This document shows, in pieces, positions 1 to 8,760 of a stretch of 64,000 bases of DNA. Below the pieces are notes generated by a model. It did no database searches. It worked only from the letters and a program-made list of their open reading frames with translations, and was not told the origin of the DNA. How positions within the stretch are numbered: the stretch's first letter is position 1; each line of letters begins with the position of its first letter. The position numbers and the translations under genes were made by a program. The DNA comes from Chloropicon primus (lineage: Eukaryota; Chlorophyta; Chloropicophyceae; Chloropicales; Chloropicaceae): the NCBI GenBank assembly GCA_023205875.1, contig CP060755.1, forward strand, positions 1,674,001 to 1,738,000, given 5' to 3'.

Positions 1-2
1 AG

Positions 3-1055
3 GACCTCGGCCTGAGCTTGGTGGCCGAGTCTGCCTTTTGGAGCACCTGGGTCTGCTCGAACTTCGCCAGTCTGCCCGGTGTTCTGGCAAGCAAGAAGCT
101 GACTTGCACGAGGACTTTTGACCTTTGTGCGCCGACCTCCAACGCAATCACGGGCATCAAGGGCAAGCCCTCGAACCTCGACTTCTTCAGAATTGCCAGG
201 TCCTCGGTGTGCCTCTCGGGCCCAAGCATCCAAGTCTACCACGACTCGGTGCCACTTGGGGGCGCCCTGGACCTCGCCAGCAGGGACTTCGGCTGGGTCC
301 TGCCCCAGGAGATAGAGGCCTTCTTCGATGCGGCTTTCGCCACGGTGTTCGGCCAAAACGCGGAGCCATACAGTCGCGTCGCAATAAGCGATGCCCTGTC
401 CGTGAGCGGGATCAAGGTCAGCTTTGACTTCGCCACGGAGGAAGGAGACGGCATGGAAACCGGAAAGTATGTCGGGGCGCTCGCCTCGCAAGTTTCCACA
501 ACGCCAGTGCCGGCGACGTGCCCCAACACCGCGTACACGGTGTTTCATGGCACGGGGTCGGTCTCTCTGAGCGTTGACTCTTACAACGAGTCCAGCAGTT
601 TCGGAACGTCCGGGATGATTCCAGTCAGCATGGGGGCTGACGCGAAGCACGTTCCGCTGTACCAAGTGACGCCAAACTCCGAGGAGGGGGACTGGGCCTC
701 CTTCGCCGTCAGCAGGCTGACCAAGCTGGAAGTTGTCGTGGCAAAGAGTGCGATCCTGAACCAGCACCTCTGGCGGATCAGCCGAGTCTCCGCCGAGTAC
801 GGGTCCGGGTCAACGCAGGAAGAGGTGGTTCAGCTCCAAGTGGACTTGAGGGACGCGAGCGAGCCGAGAAAGGCTCAGGTCCCGGTGCTGGACCAGGAGT
901 ACTACGCCTTAGCGGCTCTGGCCCTGATGGTCATCGCGGGAATCATCGTCTTCATGCTGCCCTTCATCCTGTACCGGGAATACATCCTGGGCCTGAAGGC
1001 CAACGGCCTTCCGCTGCCCTTCTTCAGGTACACGACCCAGTTCAGGGGCTGGTGA
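3..1055 (+). CDS. C-terminal part of an unknown single-pass membrane protein (5' end off window)
   Basis: The reading frame is open from the left edge with no stop, and no convincing ATG lies near its first codons, so the gene begins outside the window. About 350 residues are visible. The lumenal or extracellular part has scattered cysteines and is rich in Ser, Thr and Val, as in beta-sandwich proteins. A single hydrophobic helix of about 23 residues follows near residues 296-320 of the visible part, then a short tail rich in aromatic and basic residues. This suggests a type I membrane protein. I do not recognise the family. It converges with the CS-cyclophilin gene, whose stop is about 50 bp away, and a TGTAA motif lies just after its own stop (near 1079). 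Confidence 0.7.
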   Translation, partial: DLGLSLVAESAFWSTWVCSNFASLPGVLASKKLTCTRTFDLCAPTSNAITGIKGKPSNLDFFRIARSSVCLSGPSIQVYHDSVPLGGALDLASRDFGWVLPQEIEAFFDAAFATVFGQNAEPYSRVAISDALSVSGIKVSFDFATEEGDGMETGKYVGALASQVSTTPVPATCPNTAYTVFHGTGSVSLSVDSYNESSSFGTSGMIPVSMGADAKHVPLYQVTPNSEEGDWASFAVSRLTKLEVVVAKSAILNQHLWRISRVSAEYGSGSTQEEVVQLQVDLRDASEPRKAQVPVLDQEYYALAALALMVIAGIIVFMLPFILYREYILGLKANGLPLPFFRYTTQFRGW

Positions 1056-1108
1056 GCTGAAACGCAAGCGCGCGCGCGCTGTAACCTTTTTGTATTTCTA
1101 ACCAAATA

Positions 1109-2026
1109 TTACTTTGACACCATCATTCCGCAATCAACGATATGGACTCTCTCCTTGGGCTCCCCTTCCGGCGTTCCGGTCTCTTCGATCTTCTTCACAA
1201 GGTCCATCCCCTCGAGAACCTTCCCCAGCACGACGTGCTTCCCGTCCAGGTGCGGCGTAGGAGCCGTCGTGATGAAGAACTGCGAGCCGTTGGTGTTCGG
1301 CCCCGAGTTGGCCATGCTCAGGACGCCTGGCCCGGCGTGCTTGCTAGAAAAGTTCTCGTCGTCGAACTTCTCGCCGTAGATGGACTCCCCGCCCGTGCCG
1401 TTCCCCTCCGTGAAGTCCCCGCCCTGAATCATGAACCCCGGGATGATCCGGTGGAAGCTGGATCCCTTGAAGTGCAGAGGCTTGCCCTTGGCGCCCTTGC
1501 CCTTCTCGCCCGTGCAGAGGGATTCGAAGTTCGCCACCGTCTTTGGAACCTGGTTGCCGAACAACCCGAGGACGACCCTTCCCGACTCGGAGGCCTCCTC
1601 GCCCCCGATCTCGACGTCGAGGTACACCTTGGAAGTGACCTCCTCGTCCGCCGGGGGCGGGAGGTCCTCCTCGAAAAGGTACTCCCACTCGAGGTAGGCC
1701 TCCGTTTTCTCCAGCACGACCTGCACGAACCTGTCCCCTCCCTCCTCCTCGATGCTCCAGAACGACTCGTCCGGGTCCACAGAGCTCTCGAAGGACCCGG
1801 AGACCCTCTCCTCCCCGTGCACCTTGAGCTCCAGCTCCTTGGGCTTTATCCTCACCCCCAGGTCCTTCCCCCTCGCTGTCTCTGGTATCGGTATCGCGAT
1901 CGTCACCTCCCCCGAGGACGCCTTTTGCGACCACTTGGGCACGGATTTCAGCCCCGTCGTCCTGAGCAGCGCCCTCGTCCTCGCCCTCGTCCTCGCCCTC
2001 ATCCTCGCCCTCATCCTCGCCCTCAT
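1109..2026 (-). CDS. CS (p23/NudC-like) domain fused to a cyclophilin peptidyl-prolyl isomerase
   Basis: About 305 residues from the first usable ATG (2024-2026). Residues about 26-118 form a CS domain: it opens with a KWSQ-type motif and has the conserved W in ESFWSIEE, as in NudC and p23 co-chaperones that bind Hsp90. Residues about 132-305 are a complete cyclophilin, with the catalytic [16 protein letters not shown] stretch and NGSQFFIT. The usual Trp of the cyclosporin pocket is His here (in PHLDGKH), which predicts poor cyclosporin binding. The combination suggests an Hsp90-linked folding helper, probably cytosolic. An Arg-Met-Ala repeat at the start comes from a GA-rich repeat, so translation may begin at a later Met. 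It is divergent from the acyltransferase. Confidence 0.82.
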   Translation of the reverse strand: MRARMRARMRARTRARTRALLRTTGLKSVPKWSQKASSGEVTIAIPIPETARGKDLGVRIKPKELELKVHGEERVSGSFESSVDPDESFWSIEEEGGDRFVQVVLEKTEAYLEWEYLFEEDLPPPADEEVTSKVYLDVEIGGEEASESGRVVLGLFGNQVPKTVANFESLCTGEKGKGAKGKPLHFKGSSFHRIIPGFMIQGGDFTEGNGTGGESIYGEKFDDENFSSKHAGPGVLSMANSGPNTNGSQFFITTAPTPHLDGKHVVLGKVLEGMDLVKKIEETGTPEGEPKERVHIVDCGMMVSK

Positions 2027-2102
2027 CCTCTCCAAGGTCTGACCGTGTTTAGCGGGAACGACAACTGGCGCTCTCCTTATCCCGTTAAAAGGCGGGAGGA
2101 GG

Positions 2103-3245
2103 ATGGCGTTCACGGTGGTCACTGGAGGGCGGGTGAGGGGGTGGAGGGGAGGGGTGGGGTGGGGGTGGAGGGGTGGAGGAGGCGACGGGGGCGGGTGGAG
2201 GGAGGACGGCGGGGAGGGGAAGGGGAGACGGCACGACGAGGACGGGGGGAGGGGTGTTGGACGGGGGAAGGGGGGTGGAGAGGGGGTGGAGGGGAGGAGG
2301 GGGGACGTTGGGAGGGGGGCTGGAGGACCCAGGCGGCGGCGGCGGGGGAGGGACGTTGGGAGGGGGGAGGGCTCGTTGGCCAGGGCGCTGGCCCAGGCGA
2401 GGGCGGTGCTCTTCGTTCTGTGGACCTTTCTCCTCGTTTTTCCTGGCATCACAGTCATGATCCTCGCCTACCCGTTCGTGTACCTGTTCGATCGCAAGAG
2501 GCGACGGTTTCTTCACGCGGTCAACAGGGTGTGGGCCTCGCTCAGCATCATGCCCTTCTTTCGGGTGAACGTCTCGGGGAGGGACAACCTGCCGCCGAGC
2601 ACCACGGGAGCCGTCTACGTGGCGAACCACCAGAGCGTCATGGTGAGTAGTGAGCGAGCCCACGTTGTTGTTGTTGTTGATGATGATGATGATGATGATG
2701 ATGGCCTTCTCCTCTTCTTCTTCTTATTCCGACTGACTCGAGACTGTTCTTTCGTGCTCATAAAAAAACAAAAACAGGACATCTTCGTTCTCTTCCTCTT
2801 GGGCATGCCCTTCAAGTTCGTCTCGAAGATCGAGGTTTTTTACGTACCGATCATCGGCCTGGCGATGTACCTCACGGGGCACGTCGCCCTGAAGCGGATG
2901 GACGGGCGGAGCCAGGCCCAGACCTTCAAGCAGTGCTGCGGACTGCTCAAGGAGGGCGTGTCCATCTTGGTCTTCCCGGAGGGAACGAGGAGCAGGGACG
3001 GCAAGGTGAAGGACTTCAAGGCCGGGGCGTTCAAGATGGCCCGAAGGGGCGGGGCTCCCGTCGTCCCCATCTCCCTCAGGGGGACCAACAAGGTGATGCC
3101 CCACGGCAAGGGCTTCCTGAGGTTCTACCCGGGCGTGGTTGACATCAAGATCCACGAGCCTCTGGCCCTGGAGGCCGACGGCGACGTCCAGGATTGGTCG
3201 GACCGCACCAAGGAGTCCATTCTCTCTGGCCTCGACGACCAGTGA
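2103..3245 (+). CDS. Plastid-type 1-acyl-glycerol-3-phosphate acyltransferase (LPAT)
   Basis: Makes phosphatidic acid from lysophosphatidic acid in the plastid glycerolipid pathway. Exon 1 runs to 2642, a GT-AG intron spans 2643-2777, and exon 2 spans 2778-3245. Splicing restores the catalytic NHQSVMD (HX4D) box, followed by the [10 protein letters not shown] substrate box and a [10 protein letters not shown] segment. A hydrophobic membrane segment (about 2405-2490) precedes the catalytic domain. The layout resembles plant ATS2. The intron is 135 nt, a multiple of three, and has no in-frame stop. The first 90 codons are very rich in Gly and Arg and come from a G-rich tract. The true start and transit peptide are therefore uncertain; conservation begins near 2385. 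Confidence 0.87.
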   Translation: MAFTVVTGGRVRGWRGGVGWGWRGGGGDGGGWREDGGEGKGRRHDEDGGRGVGRGKGGGEGVEGRRGDVGRGAGGPRRRRRGRDVGRGEGSLARALAQARAVLFVLWTFLLVFPGITVMILAYPFVYLFDRKRRRFLHAVNRVWASLSIMPFFRVNVSGRDNLPPSTTGAVYVANHQSVMVSSERAHVVVVVDDDDDDDDGLLLFFFLFRLTRDCSFVLIKKQKQDIFVLFLLGMPFKFVSKIEVFYVPIIGLAMYLTGHVALKRMDGRSQAQTFKQCCGLLKEGVSILVFPEGTRSRDGKVKDFKAGAFKMARRGGAPVVPISLRGTNKVMPHGKGFLRFYPGVVDIKIHEPLALEADGDVQDWSDRTKESILSGLDDQ

Positions 3246-3354
3246 GGGGCGAAGGAGAAGAAGAAGCGGGCGAATCGAATCGAATCGAATGATGGATTGA
3301 ATTGAATTGGATTTGTGTGTTGTATAGTTTGTTCACAAAACCGCAGCGAGCTCC

Positions 3355-4104
3355 CTAAGGCGTCGGTACGGTGAAGCTCAGTCTGTTCACGCGGAGGTTG
3401 AAGGGGGGCTTGCCGTTTTGGGCAGCACCCTTCGGGGGCCACTCGGTCGGGAAGTCCACCCCCACCGCGGCTCTCACGGTGCCATAAGGTCCGAAGACGT
3501 CCACCTTCTCGTCGAACTCGATCCCGTGGGACGTGAAGTGGAGCCCCGTCGAAACGTCGTTCCTCAGTCGCACCCCGACGAAAGCCTTTCGGGGGACCTC
3601 GCCCCGGCTCAACTCCTGGAAGCACTCGAGGGGGAGGTTGACTTGGGTTTCGACGACGAATTTCGACGAGGGGTGCGGCCTGACCAGCTGCTTGTACTGC
3701 AGGGTCGGCACGGGGAGCGCTTTCAGCCGAATGTGGTCCCCCACCTTGAGCCTGCACTTGGGAAGGATCCCGCCAGAGCTGTCGACGGCGATTCCCGCCG
3801 CGAGGTCGACCTGGGGCCTCCTCGCGAAGACGTAAGGATCGAACGCCATTCTCCTGTACGCCTTGACCCTCAGCCCGCCCAGCCCCCCCCGGAAATGATG
3901 GTCGTGGTCGTGGTCGTCCTCGTCGTCGTAGCGCCTCCCCCTCCTCCTGGCGATGTCCACCTTCACCGTGCCGAACGTCGCCCGAGAGAGCGCCCTCAGC
4001 GGCAAGAGGCACACGCTCCTGACGACGCCCCCGACGCTCCGCCGCGACGAGGGGTCCGACGACGGCGAGGTCTCCGGGGTCTCCGGGGTCGTGTCGCCCT
4101 CCAT
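3355..4104 (-). CDS. Conserved-looking protein of unknown function
   Basis: About 249 residues from the ATG at 4102-4104; a longer frame reaches 4251 but adds only low-complexity sequence. The N-terminus is rich in Pro, Ser and Thr, followed by an Arg stretch and an Asp/His run (YDDEDDHDHDHH). The C-terminal 150 residues alternate hydrophobic and polar residues as in a beta-rich fold or small barrel. I see no membrane helix and no catalytic motif. A chloroplast outer-envelope beta-barrel is one possibility, but nothing proves it. It is convergent with the LPAT gene. A 29-bp GA-rich repeat and other simple repeats lie upstream. Confidence 0.6.
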   Translation of the reverse strand: MEGDTTPETPETSPSSDPSSRRSVGGVVRSVCLLPLRALSRATFGTVKVDIARRRGRRYDDEDDHDHDHHFRGGLGGLRVKAYRRMAFDPYVFARRPQVDLAAGIAVDSSGGILPKCRLKVGDHIRLKALPVPTLQYKQLVRPHPSSKFVVETQVNLPLECFQELSRGEVPRKAFVGVRLRNDVSTGLHFTSHGIEFDEKVDVFGPYGTVRAAVGVDFPTEWPPKGAAQNGKPPFNLRVNRLSFTVPTP

Positions 4105-4251
4105 CCCTCTGCCCTTTGTCTGCCCTGTCCTCGGTGCGCTGGCCCGAGTGGACGAAGATCCGAGTAGGAATATCTTAGGAGATCCGATACGGTTTTCGGA
4201 TAAAAAGGGTTTCGTCGTCCCTTCAATAACAAAGGGTTTTCTACACAACAT

Positions 4252-4633
4252 GTAGAAAACGCCACGTGTGCCTGCCGACGCACGAGAAAGAGAGAAAGAG
4301 AGAAAGAGAGAAAGAGACGACGGACGGGGACGAAAACAGGTGCGGACGAGGTACGCAACCCACCGAGGACAACAACAACATCAACAACAACAACACCTTG
4401 CCTTCCCTTCCCTTCCCTTCCCTTGCCTTGCCTTGCCTTGCCTTGCCTGGAGTTCGCTTCTCCTAGGGAAGGAAAGAAAAAGAAAAAGAAAAAGAAAAAA
4501 CAATATTATCCTCCCTCGGCTCTTCTCTCTCTTCTTGTGTTTGCTTGCTTGCTTGCTTGTGGGACGGAACTGACGCAAGGGTTCGCTGCTTCTTCTGCTT
4601 CGCTTTCTCCAGGGAATTAACGAGGGGCTCAAG
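4252..4633. repeat. Simple-sequence-rich intergenic region
   Basis: This stretch separates two divergent genes and I see no gene in it. It holds an AGAGAAAG-type purine repeat (about 4285-4318), a CAA/CAACAT repeat (about 4370-4396), a CCTTC/CCTTG repeat (about 4397-4446), a GAAAAA run (about 4472-4500) and a GCTT repeat near 4543. It probably contains both promoters and 5' leaders. A CAG at about 4608 could be an acceptor if the GARP gene has an upstream exon. Confidence 0.75.
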
Positions 4634-5257
4634 ATGATGCAGCAGCCCTTGTTGAGGCCCGGGCAGAACGTGATGCCGACCGTGCTGCAGGAGTGTTTTG
4701 ACATAAAGCCGGTCAAGTGCGACCAGGCGAGCATCTCCCTCCAGGCGAATTTGCAGGCCCAGATGCTCTCGCAGTCGCAGCTGCACGCGCACGCCCAGAT
4801 GATGAACATGATGAGCCACTCGCTCGTCCACACCCACTCGCTGGGTCAAACGATGTCGCAACAGACGAGGTACGCATAGTTTCTCTCTCTCTCTCTCTCT
4901 CCCTGCTGCTGCTGCTGCTGCTGCTGCGGTTGCTGACTCTCCGGGCCTCTCCTTGACGAAAAATCAAACAGGCCGCACAGGCCGCGCGAGGAGGACGAGG
5001 ATGCGTCCATGCAGATGGCCATGAAGAGGCCGAGGTTGATATGGACGAGGCAACTGCACGAGCGCTTTGTGGAAGCGGTGAACAAGATGGGAGTCGACCA
5101 GGCTGTCCCGAAAGCGATCATGCAGTCGATGAACGTGAAGGGGATCACGAGGGAGAACGTGGCGAGCCACCTGCAAAAGTACAGAGCTCAGCTGAAAAAA
5201 CGCAGCGCGGAGGCCGCTGCTGCGGCCGCGGGGAACAAGGTCGAGGCAAAGACCTAG
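4634..5257 (+). CDS. GARP/MYB-like transcription factor, LUX (PCL1)-type
   Basis: Exon 1 is 4634-4869, the intron 4870-4971 (GTACGC...CAG) and exon 2 4972-5257, giving about 173 residues. The single DNA-binding domain lies near the C-terminus, with [16 protein letters not shown], the VPKAIMQ turn and [13 protein letters not shown]. This is the GARP (B-motif) domain, closest to LUX/PCL1 and type-B response regulators; the receiver domain of the latter is absent. Plant LUX belongs to the evening complex of the clock. The N-terminal exon is rich in Gln, Met and His, a typical low-complexity activation or interaction region. The intron carries (CT)n and (CTG)n microsatellites. A TGTAA motif follows the stop near 5284. 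Confidence 0.85.
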
Positions 5258-5368
5258 GGAGAGATTTTGATAAAAAAAAAATCTGTAACACTATTCTTTT
5301 AATCTTCGTATATGCAATCTGAACGAAAAAAAACAATATTCTTCCTCGCGCCACCAAACAAACCGTTC

Positions 5369-7135
5369 TCAAACGCCGATCGACTGGAGCTTTGGCAGCT
5401 GAGTCTGCAGCTTCTCCACCGCGTTCTTCCCCAGCTTGCAGTTGTAGACCGATATTGATACAAGGTTCTTGAGGCCTGAGATCTGCTGGAGCCCCAAGTT
5501 GGTGATCCTCGAGTGCGTGAGGTTGAGCGACTCGAGCTTGCTCAGCCTGCTCAGGTACGGCAAGGACGCATCGGTGATCCTATGGTTCTGGGCGAGGTTC
5601 AGGGACACCAAGGTGCTGATTTGGCTTATGTGGTTTATCACACCAAAGTCCGTGATCCCCCCGGAGCAAAGCTCCAGCGCCTTGAGGTTCTTCAGCTGCT
5701 TGATGTGCCTCAAACCAGAGTCCGTGACCTTTGCCCCGAACAAGTCCAAGGCGGACAAGTTCTGCAGGCCAACCAGCTTGGCGAGGCCCGTGTCGGTGAT
5801 GTGCCTCGTGTCCAAGTTCAGCAAGCGAAGGCCTCGCAGGTCCTTCAGGCTCTCCAGGGCGGAGTCCGTTATCGTGGTGTACGACAGGTTGAGCTCCTCC
5901 AGGTTGGCCAGCTTGGCGAGGTAAGAGATGCCCACGTTGCCCACCCCCGTGTCCGAGAGATTGAGGGACTTGAGATTCTCCAAGTACGTGAAGATGGACA
6001 TGCCATCGTCCGTGATCTTGCAAGAGTCCAAGTTGAGGCTCTCGAGGTTGCGGAGGCCGAAGAGTTTGAGGAGGCAGGCGTCCGTCGCCCCCGTGTAGGC
6101 CAAGTTGAGAGACCTCAGCTCGGTCATCCTGCCCAGCTTGGCGAGGTAGACGCTCGGCACGGAGCACCACTCCAGGTTCAGGTGCTGGAGCCTCTTGAAG
6201 TTGAGGACGAACTCGACGGACTCCTCGGTGATGGGGCAGCCCGCGAGGCTGAGGTTCCTCAAGTTCTTCAGCCCGCCGAGCTGCTTGACCCCCTGGTCGT
6301 TTATGCTGCAACGCGTGAGGTGCAGCTCCTTCAGGCTCTCCAGGCCCCGCAAGTGCCTCATCTCGCTGCTCCTCAGGTTGATGCACCACCCCAAGTTCAA
6401 CCTCTCCAGCTTGCCCAGCCCGGCGAGGTTCTCCAGCCCGTGCGTCAGCTCGCTGCACATGTCCAAGGAGAGCTCCCTGAGGTCCGCCATGTTCCTCAGG
6501 AAGGAGAGGCCGGTCTTCCCGACGCAGTCGCAGGCCTCCAAGCTCAAGCTCCGCAGCCTGGTCAGCCCCTTCAGCACCTCCAGGCCCTCCCTCGTGATGT
6601 TGAAGCAGCAGTCCAGGGACAGCTCGGTCAGGTTGAGGGAGTGAGACAGCTGGTGCAGGCCGAAATCGGTGAGCTGCCTGCAGTGCGAGATGTGGAGCAC
6701 CCTCAGCTCCCGGCTGCACAGGGACTGCAGCCAGTCGTCCTTGACGTTCGGCTGGTACGCCAGGCGGGCGTGGGTGATGTCCCTGCCCCCGAAGAGGGCG
6801 ATCGTGCCGGACTCCAGCCTCTCCCTCTCCACCAGAACGTCGAAAATCTTCTGGATCAGCTCGTTCGGTATCTGGTCCAGCACGCGCGCGTCAAAGTTGT
6901 CGAGGGACCCCGCGAAGTGCGCGATGCAGACGTCCAGGAGGTCCGGAAGGACCTTCTCCTTGCCCCTCCCCCTGGACTCGGCCTCCTCCTTGTTGTCGAT
7001 GGAGAGCCTCCTCGCCTTGAAGCTCAGGGGCACGGCGCCCAAGTCCGGGACCCCGCCCTGCTGCTCGCGCTCCTCGCCCGCGCTCCTGCCGCTGAGGATG
7101 TACGCGATCAGGCGTTTGCTGCAGCTCGCCCCCAT
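5369..7135 (-). CDS. Leucine-rich-repeat protein with F-box-like segment and N-terminal acylation signal
   Basis: Uninterrupted frame of 588 residues. It begins MGASCSKR, a good N-myristoylation signal (Gly2, Ser6) with Cys5 as a possible palmitoylation site, so plasma-membrane or endomembrane anchoring is predicted. Residues about 85-110 (IPNELIQKIFDVL) resemble an F-box. From about residue 140 to the end there are roughly 17 regular LRRs of 24-25 residues of the cysteine-containing/GALA type, with LxxLxLxxC and LxxLNL patterns. F-box/LRR proteins act as SCF ubiquitin-ligase substrate receptors; whether the degenerate F-box binds Skp1 cannot be told here. It is divergent from the mS38 gene, with a (GTT)n repeat between them. 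Confidence 0.85.
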   Translation of the reverse strand: MGASCSKRLIAYILSGRSAGEEREQQGGVPDLGAVPLSFKARRLSIDNKEEAESRGRGKEKVLPDLLDVCIAHFAGSLDNFDARVLDQIPNELIQKIFDVLVERERLESGTIALFGGRDITHARLAYQPNVKDDWLQSLCSRELRVLHISHCRQLTDFGLHQLSHSLNLTELSLDCCFNITREGLEVLKGLTRLRSLSLEACDCVGKTGLSFLRNMADLRELSLDMCSELTHGLENLAGLGKLERLNLGWCINLRSSEMRHLRGLESLKELHLTRCSINDQGVKQLGGLKNLRNLSLAGCPITEESVEFVLNFKRLQHLNLEWCSVPSVYLAKLGRMTELRSLNLAYTGATDACLLKLFGLRNLESLNLDSCKITDDGMSIFTYLENLKSLNLSDTGVGNVGISYLAKLANLEELNLSYTTITDSALESLKDLRGLRLLNLDTRHITDTGLAKLVGLQNLSALDLFGAKVTDSGLRHIKQLKNLKALELCSGGITDFGVINHISQISTLVSLNLAQNHRITDASLPYLSRLSKLESLNLTHSRITNLGLQQISGLKNLVSISVYNCKLGKNAVEKLQTQLPKLQSIGV

Positions 7136-7204
7136 CTCGAGCTCCGTGTGTTCGTGTGTTGTTCGTGTGGTAACAATCCAAAGATTGGCTGACGCTGGTT
7201 CTGG

Positions 7205-7350
7205 TTCTGTTGTTGTTGTTGTTGTTGTTGTTGTTGCTTCTCTTCCAAAAATCGCTTCCTCTCCTCCTGCCTCCCCACAAAGCCTCGACCACGACAGAAG
7301 CGTCCTCGCCCTCGTCGTCGTCGTGGTCCTCGTCGTCGTGTTGGTGTTGG
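7205..7350. repeat. (GTT)n and (GTC)n microsatellites in a divergent promoter
   Basis: About ten GTT units at 7205-7236 are followed by GTC/GTT/GTG-rich sequence to about 7350, between the start of the LRR gene and the mS38 frame. No conserved coding sequence is visible here. Reading frames through it are homopolymeric (for example Val runs) and are not credible proteins. Confidence 0.8.
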
Positions 7351-7493
7351 TGTTGGTTCTCTCTTGTCCCTATCCTATCCCTATCAGGCTTGGCACGTGG
7401 CTTTCCATTCCTTCCACGTCGACTTTTCCATATGGGAAATGGGGGGGGAGGCGGAGACTTGGGCGCGAGGGGCGCAGTCGCACGAGGGAGGAG

Positions 7494-8288
7494 ATGGAAA
7501 GGATGGGGAGTTTGGCGTGGAGGGGGAAGGGAGGGGGGGTGAACAGGACCATTGCGGCGGGGTGGACGTGGATCAAACAATGGGGAAACAACAAACAAGG
7601 AGGACCAGGAGGAGGACGAACAGGAGGAGGACGAACAGGAGGAGGACTCGGGAAAGACTCAAACGCTAATTGCACCGACAGGAGAGGGTACAAGACGGAA
7701 CAAGGAGGAGGCCATCTGCTGCTCTCCAAGGTCAGACCTCTGGGGGAGGAGGGGCGAGAGCGACTGGGGGGGGAGGGGGACAGGGACGCGAGGCCTTTCG
7801 AGGTCGCGGCGAGGGCCTGGTGCCCGACGCTGGGAGACTCTTGGACGGGCGAGAGACTCGTGGGAAAGGTCAATGCGACGAGGACGACGACGGCGACGGC
7901 GACGACGACGACGACGAGGACGCCTCGCGGGGTGCTGGAGCAGGCACTGGGGGGGAGGACGGAGGTCCGAGGCGGGAACTGGCTCCGCGAGGCCGCGAGT
8001 GGCGGAACGCCTCTGGAGGTCCTCCCCGCCACCCTGCGTGCCGGCGCCTTGCTGGGCCTCGTGCCAAAGCTTGCCTCGGGGCCGCTCCTTCGGAGTCCGC
8101 TCAGGGGTCCCTCCGAGGCCGGCGCCGAGCCCGGCGTCGGCGGGGTGGCGGACTGGATAAGAGTCGACTACGACGAGGTCGAGGTGATTCGGGCAGAGTC
8201 CGTGAAGCGCAAGAGAAGGAGCAAGATGAACAAGCACAAGCACAGGAAGCGCAAGAAGAAGGCCAAGTTCAAGAAGAGGAAAGTGTGA
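7494..8288 (+). CDS. Mitochondrial small-subunit ribosomal protein mS38 (AURKAIP1/COX24 family); start uncertain
   Basis: The last 45 codons are diagnostic. SVKRKRRSKMNKHKHRKR followed by a run of Lys/Arg is the basic C-terminal signature of mS38/AURKAIP1/Cox24, which binds rRNA at the decoding region of the mitoribosome. It is preceded by VDYDEVEVIRAES. The rest of the frame is rich in Gly, Arg and Thr with little conservation, and the family is normally 100-200 residues, so part of the region upstream of about 8000 may be transit peptide, 5' leader or intron. The ATG at 7494 is the first in frame after the repeats and is only a guess. An AATAAA-like signal occurs near 8393. Confidence 0.6.
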   Translation: MERMGSLAWRGKGGGVNRTIAAGWTWIKQWGNNKQGGPGGGRTGGGRTGGGLGKDSNANCTDRRGYKTEQGGGHLLLSKVRPLGEEGRERLGGEGDRDARPFEVAARAWCPTLGDSWTGERLVGKVNATRTTTATATTTTTRTPRGVLEQALGGRTEVRGGNWLREAASGGTPLEVLPATLRAGALLGLVPKLASGPLLRSPLRGPSEAGAEPGVGGVADWIRVDYDEVEVIRAESVKRKRRSKMNKHKHRKRKKKAKFKKRKV

Positions 8289-8404
8289 GCACCAATCGCG
8301 GCGGGGAAGGAGGAGAACGGGCGGGTAGTGTTATTGTTACTAAGATTGAAGAAAACAAGAGCGACGTCGTCAAGGTTGTTTTTCGCATCAAAATAAAGAA
8401 ATGA

Positions 8405-8760
8405 ATCGAATCGAATTGGATTGGATTGGATTGGATTGGGTTGCCTCGAGAGTCGAGTTCTTTTTTTTTCTCGCACCTTTCCCCTCCCGCTCCCCTCCTA
8501 AAACCTCGTCCCTTCCTTCTGCTTCCGCACTCCCAGCACCAGCACCAGCAGCGACTCGTCCATCCTTGTACCCCTTGGCCCCTCGAGAGAGTAACGCTTT
8601 TTCTCTCATCATCGAGGCGCCGGCGACGAGGGGCAAGCAGAGGCGGCGAGCGCGCGAGGAGGGAGCTCAAGGGAGGGGAGGGAGGGGGAGGTAACGGACG
8701 TTTTCCTCATCATCGAGAGGCGCCGGCGACGAGGGAGCTGAAGGGAGAGAGAGTGAACAG
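8405..8760. repeat. Upstream region of the Na+/H+ exchanger with a direct repeat
   Basis: No gene seen. It starts with a GGATT repeat (about 8413-8440). A segment with core GCGCCGGCGACGAGGG, preceded by TCATCATCGAG, occurs twice (about 8605-8632 and 8707-8736), and both copies are followed by a similar GGAGCT-AAGGGA sequence. This is likely a duplicated piece of 5' leader or promoter. Confidence 0.65.

Noticed and set aside
2103-2390. Glycine-rich N-terminal domain of LPAT as a real protein domain
   Set aside because: It comes from a G-rich repeat tract, reads as Pro-rich on the other strand, and has no counterpart in the family; it is more likely leader or promoter sequence.
5513-7192. Long plus-strand frame opposite the LRR gene, and similar long frames opposite NHX, Tudor, SART1, STT3 and HemE genes
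   Set aside because: GC-rich codon use leaves the opposite strand free of stops. These frames have skewed composition and no family motifs, while the other strand encodes a clear gene.
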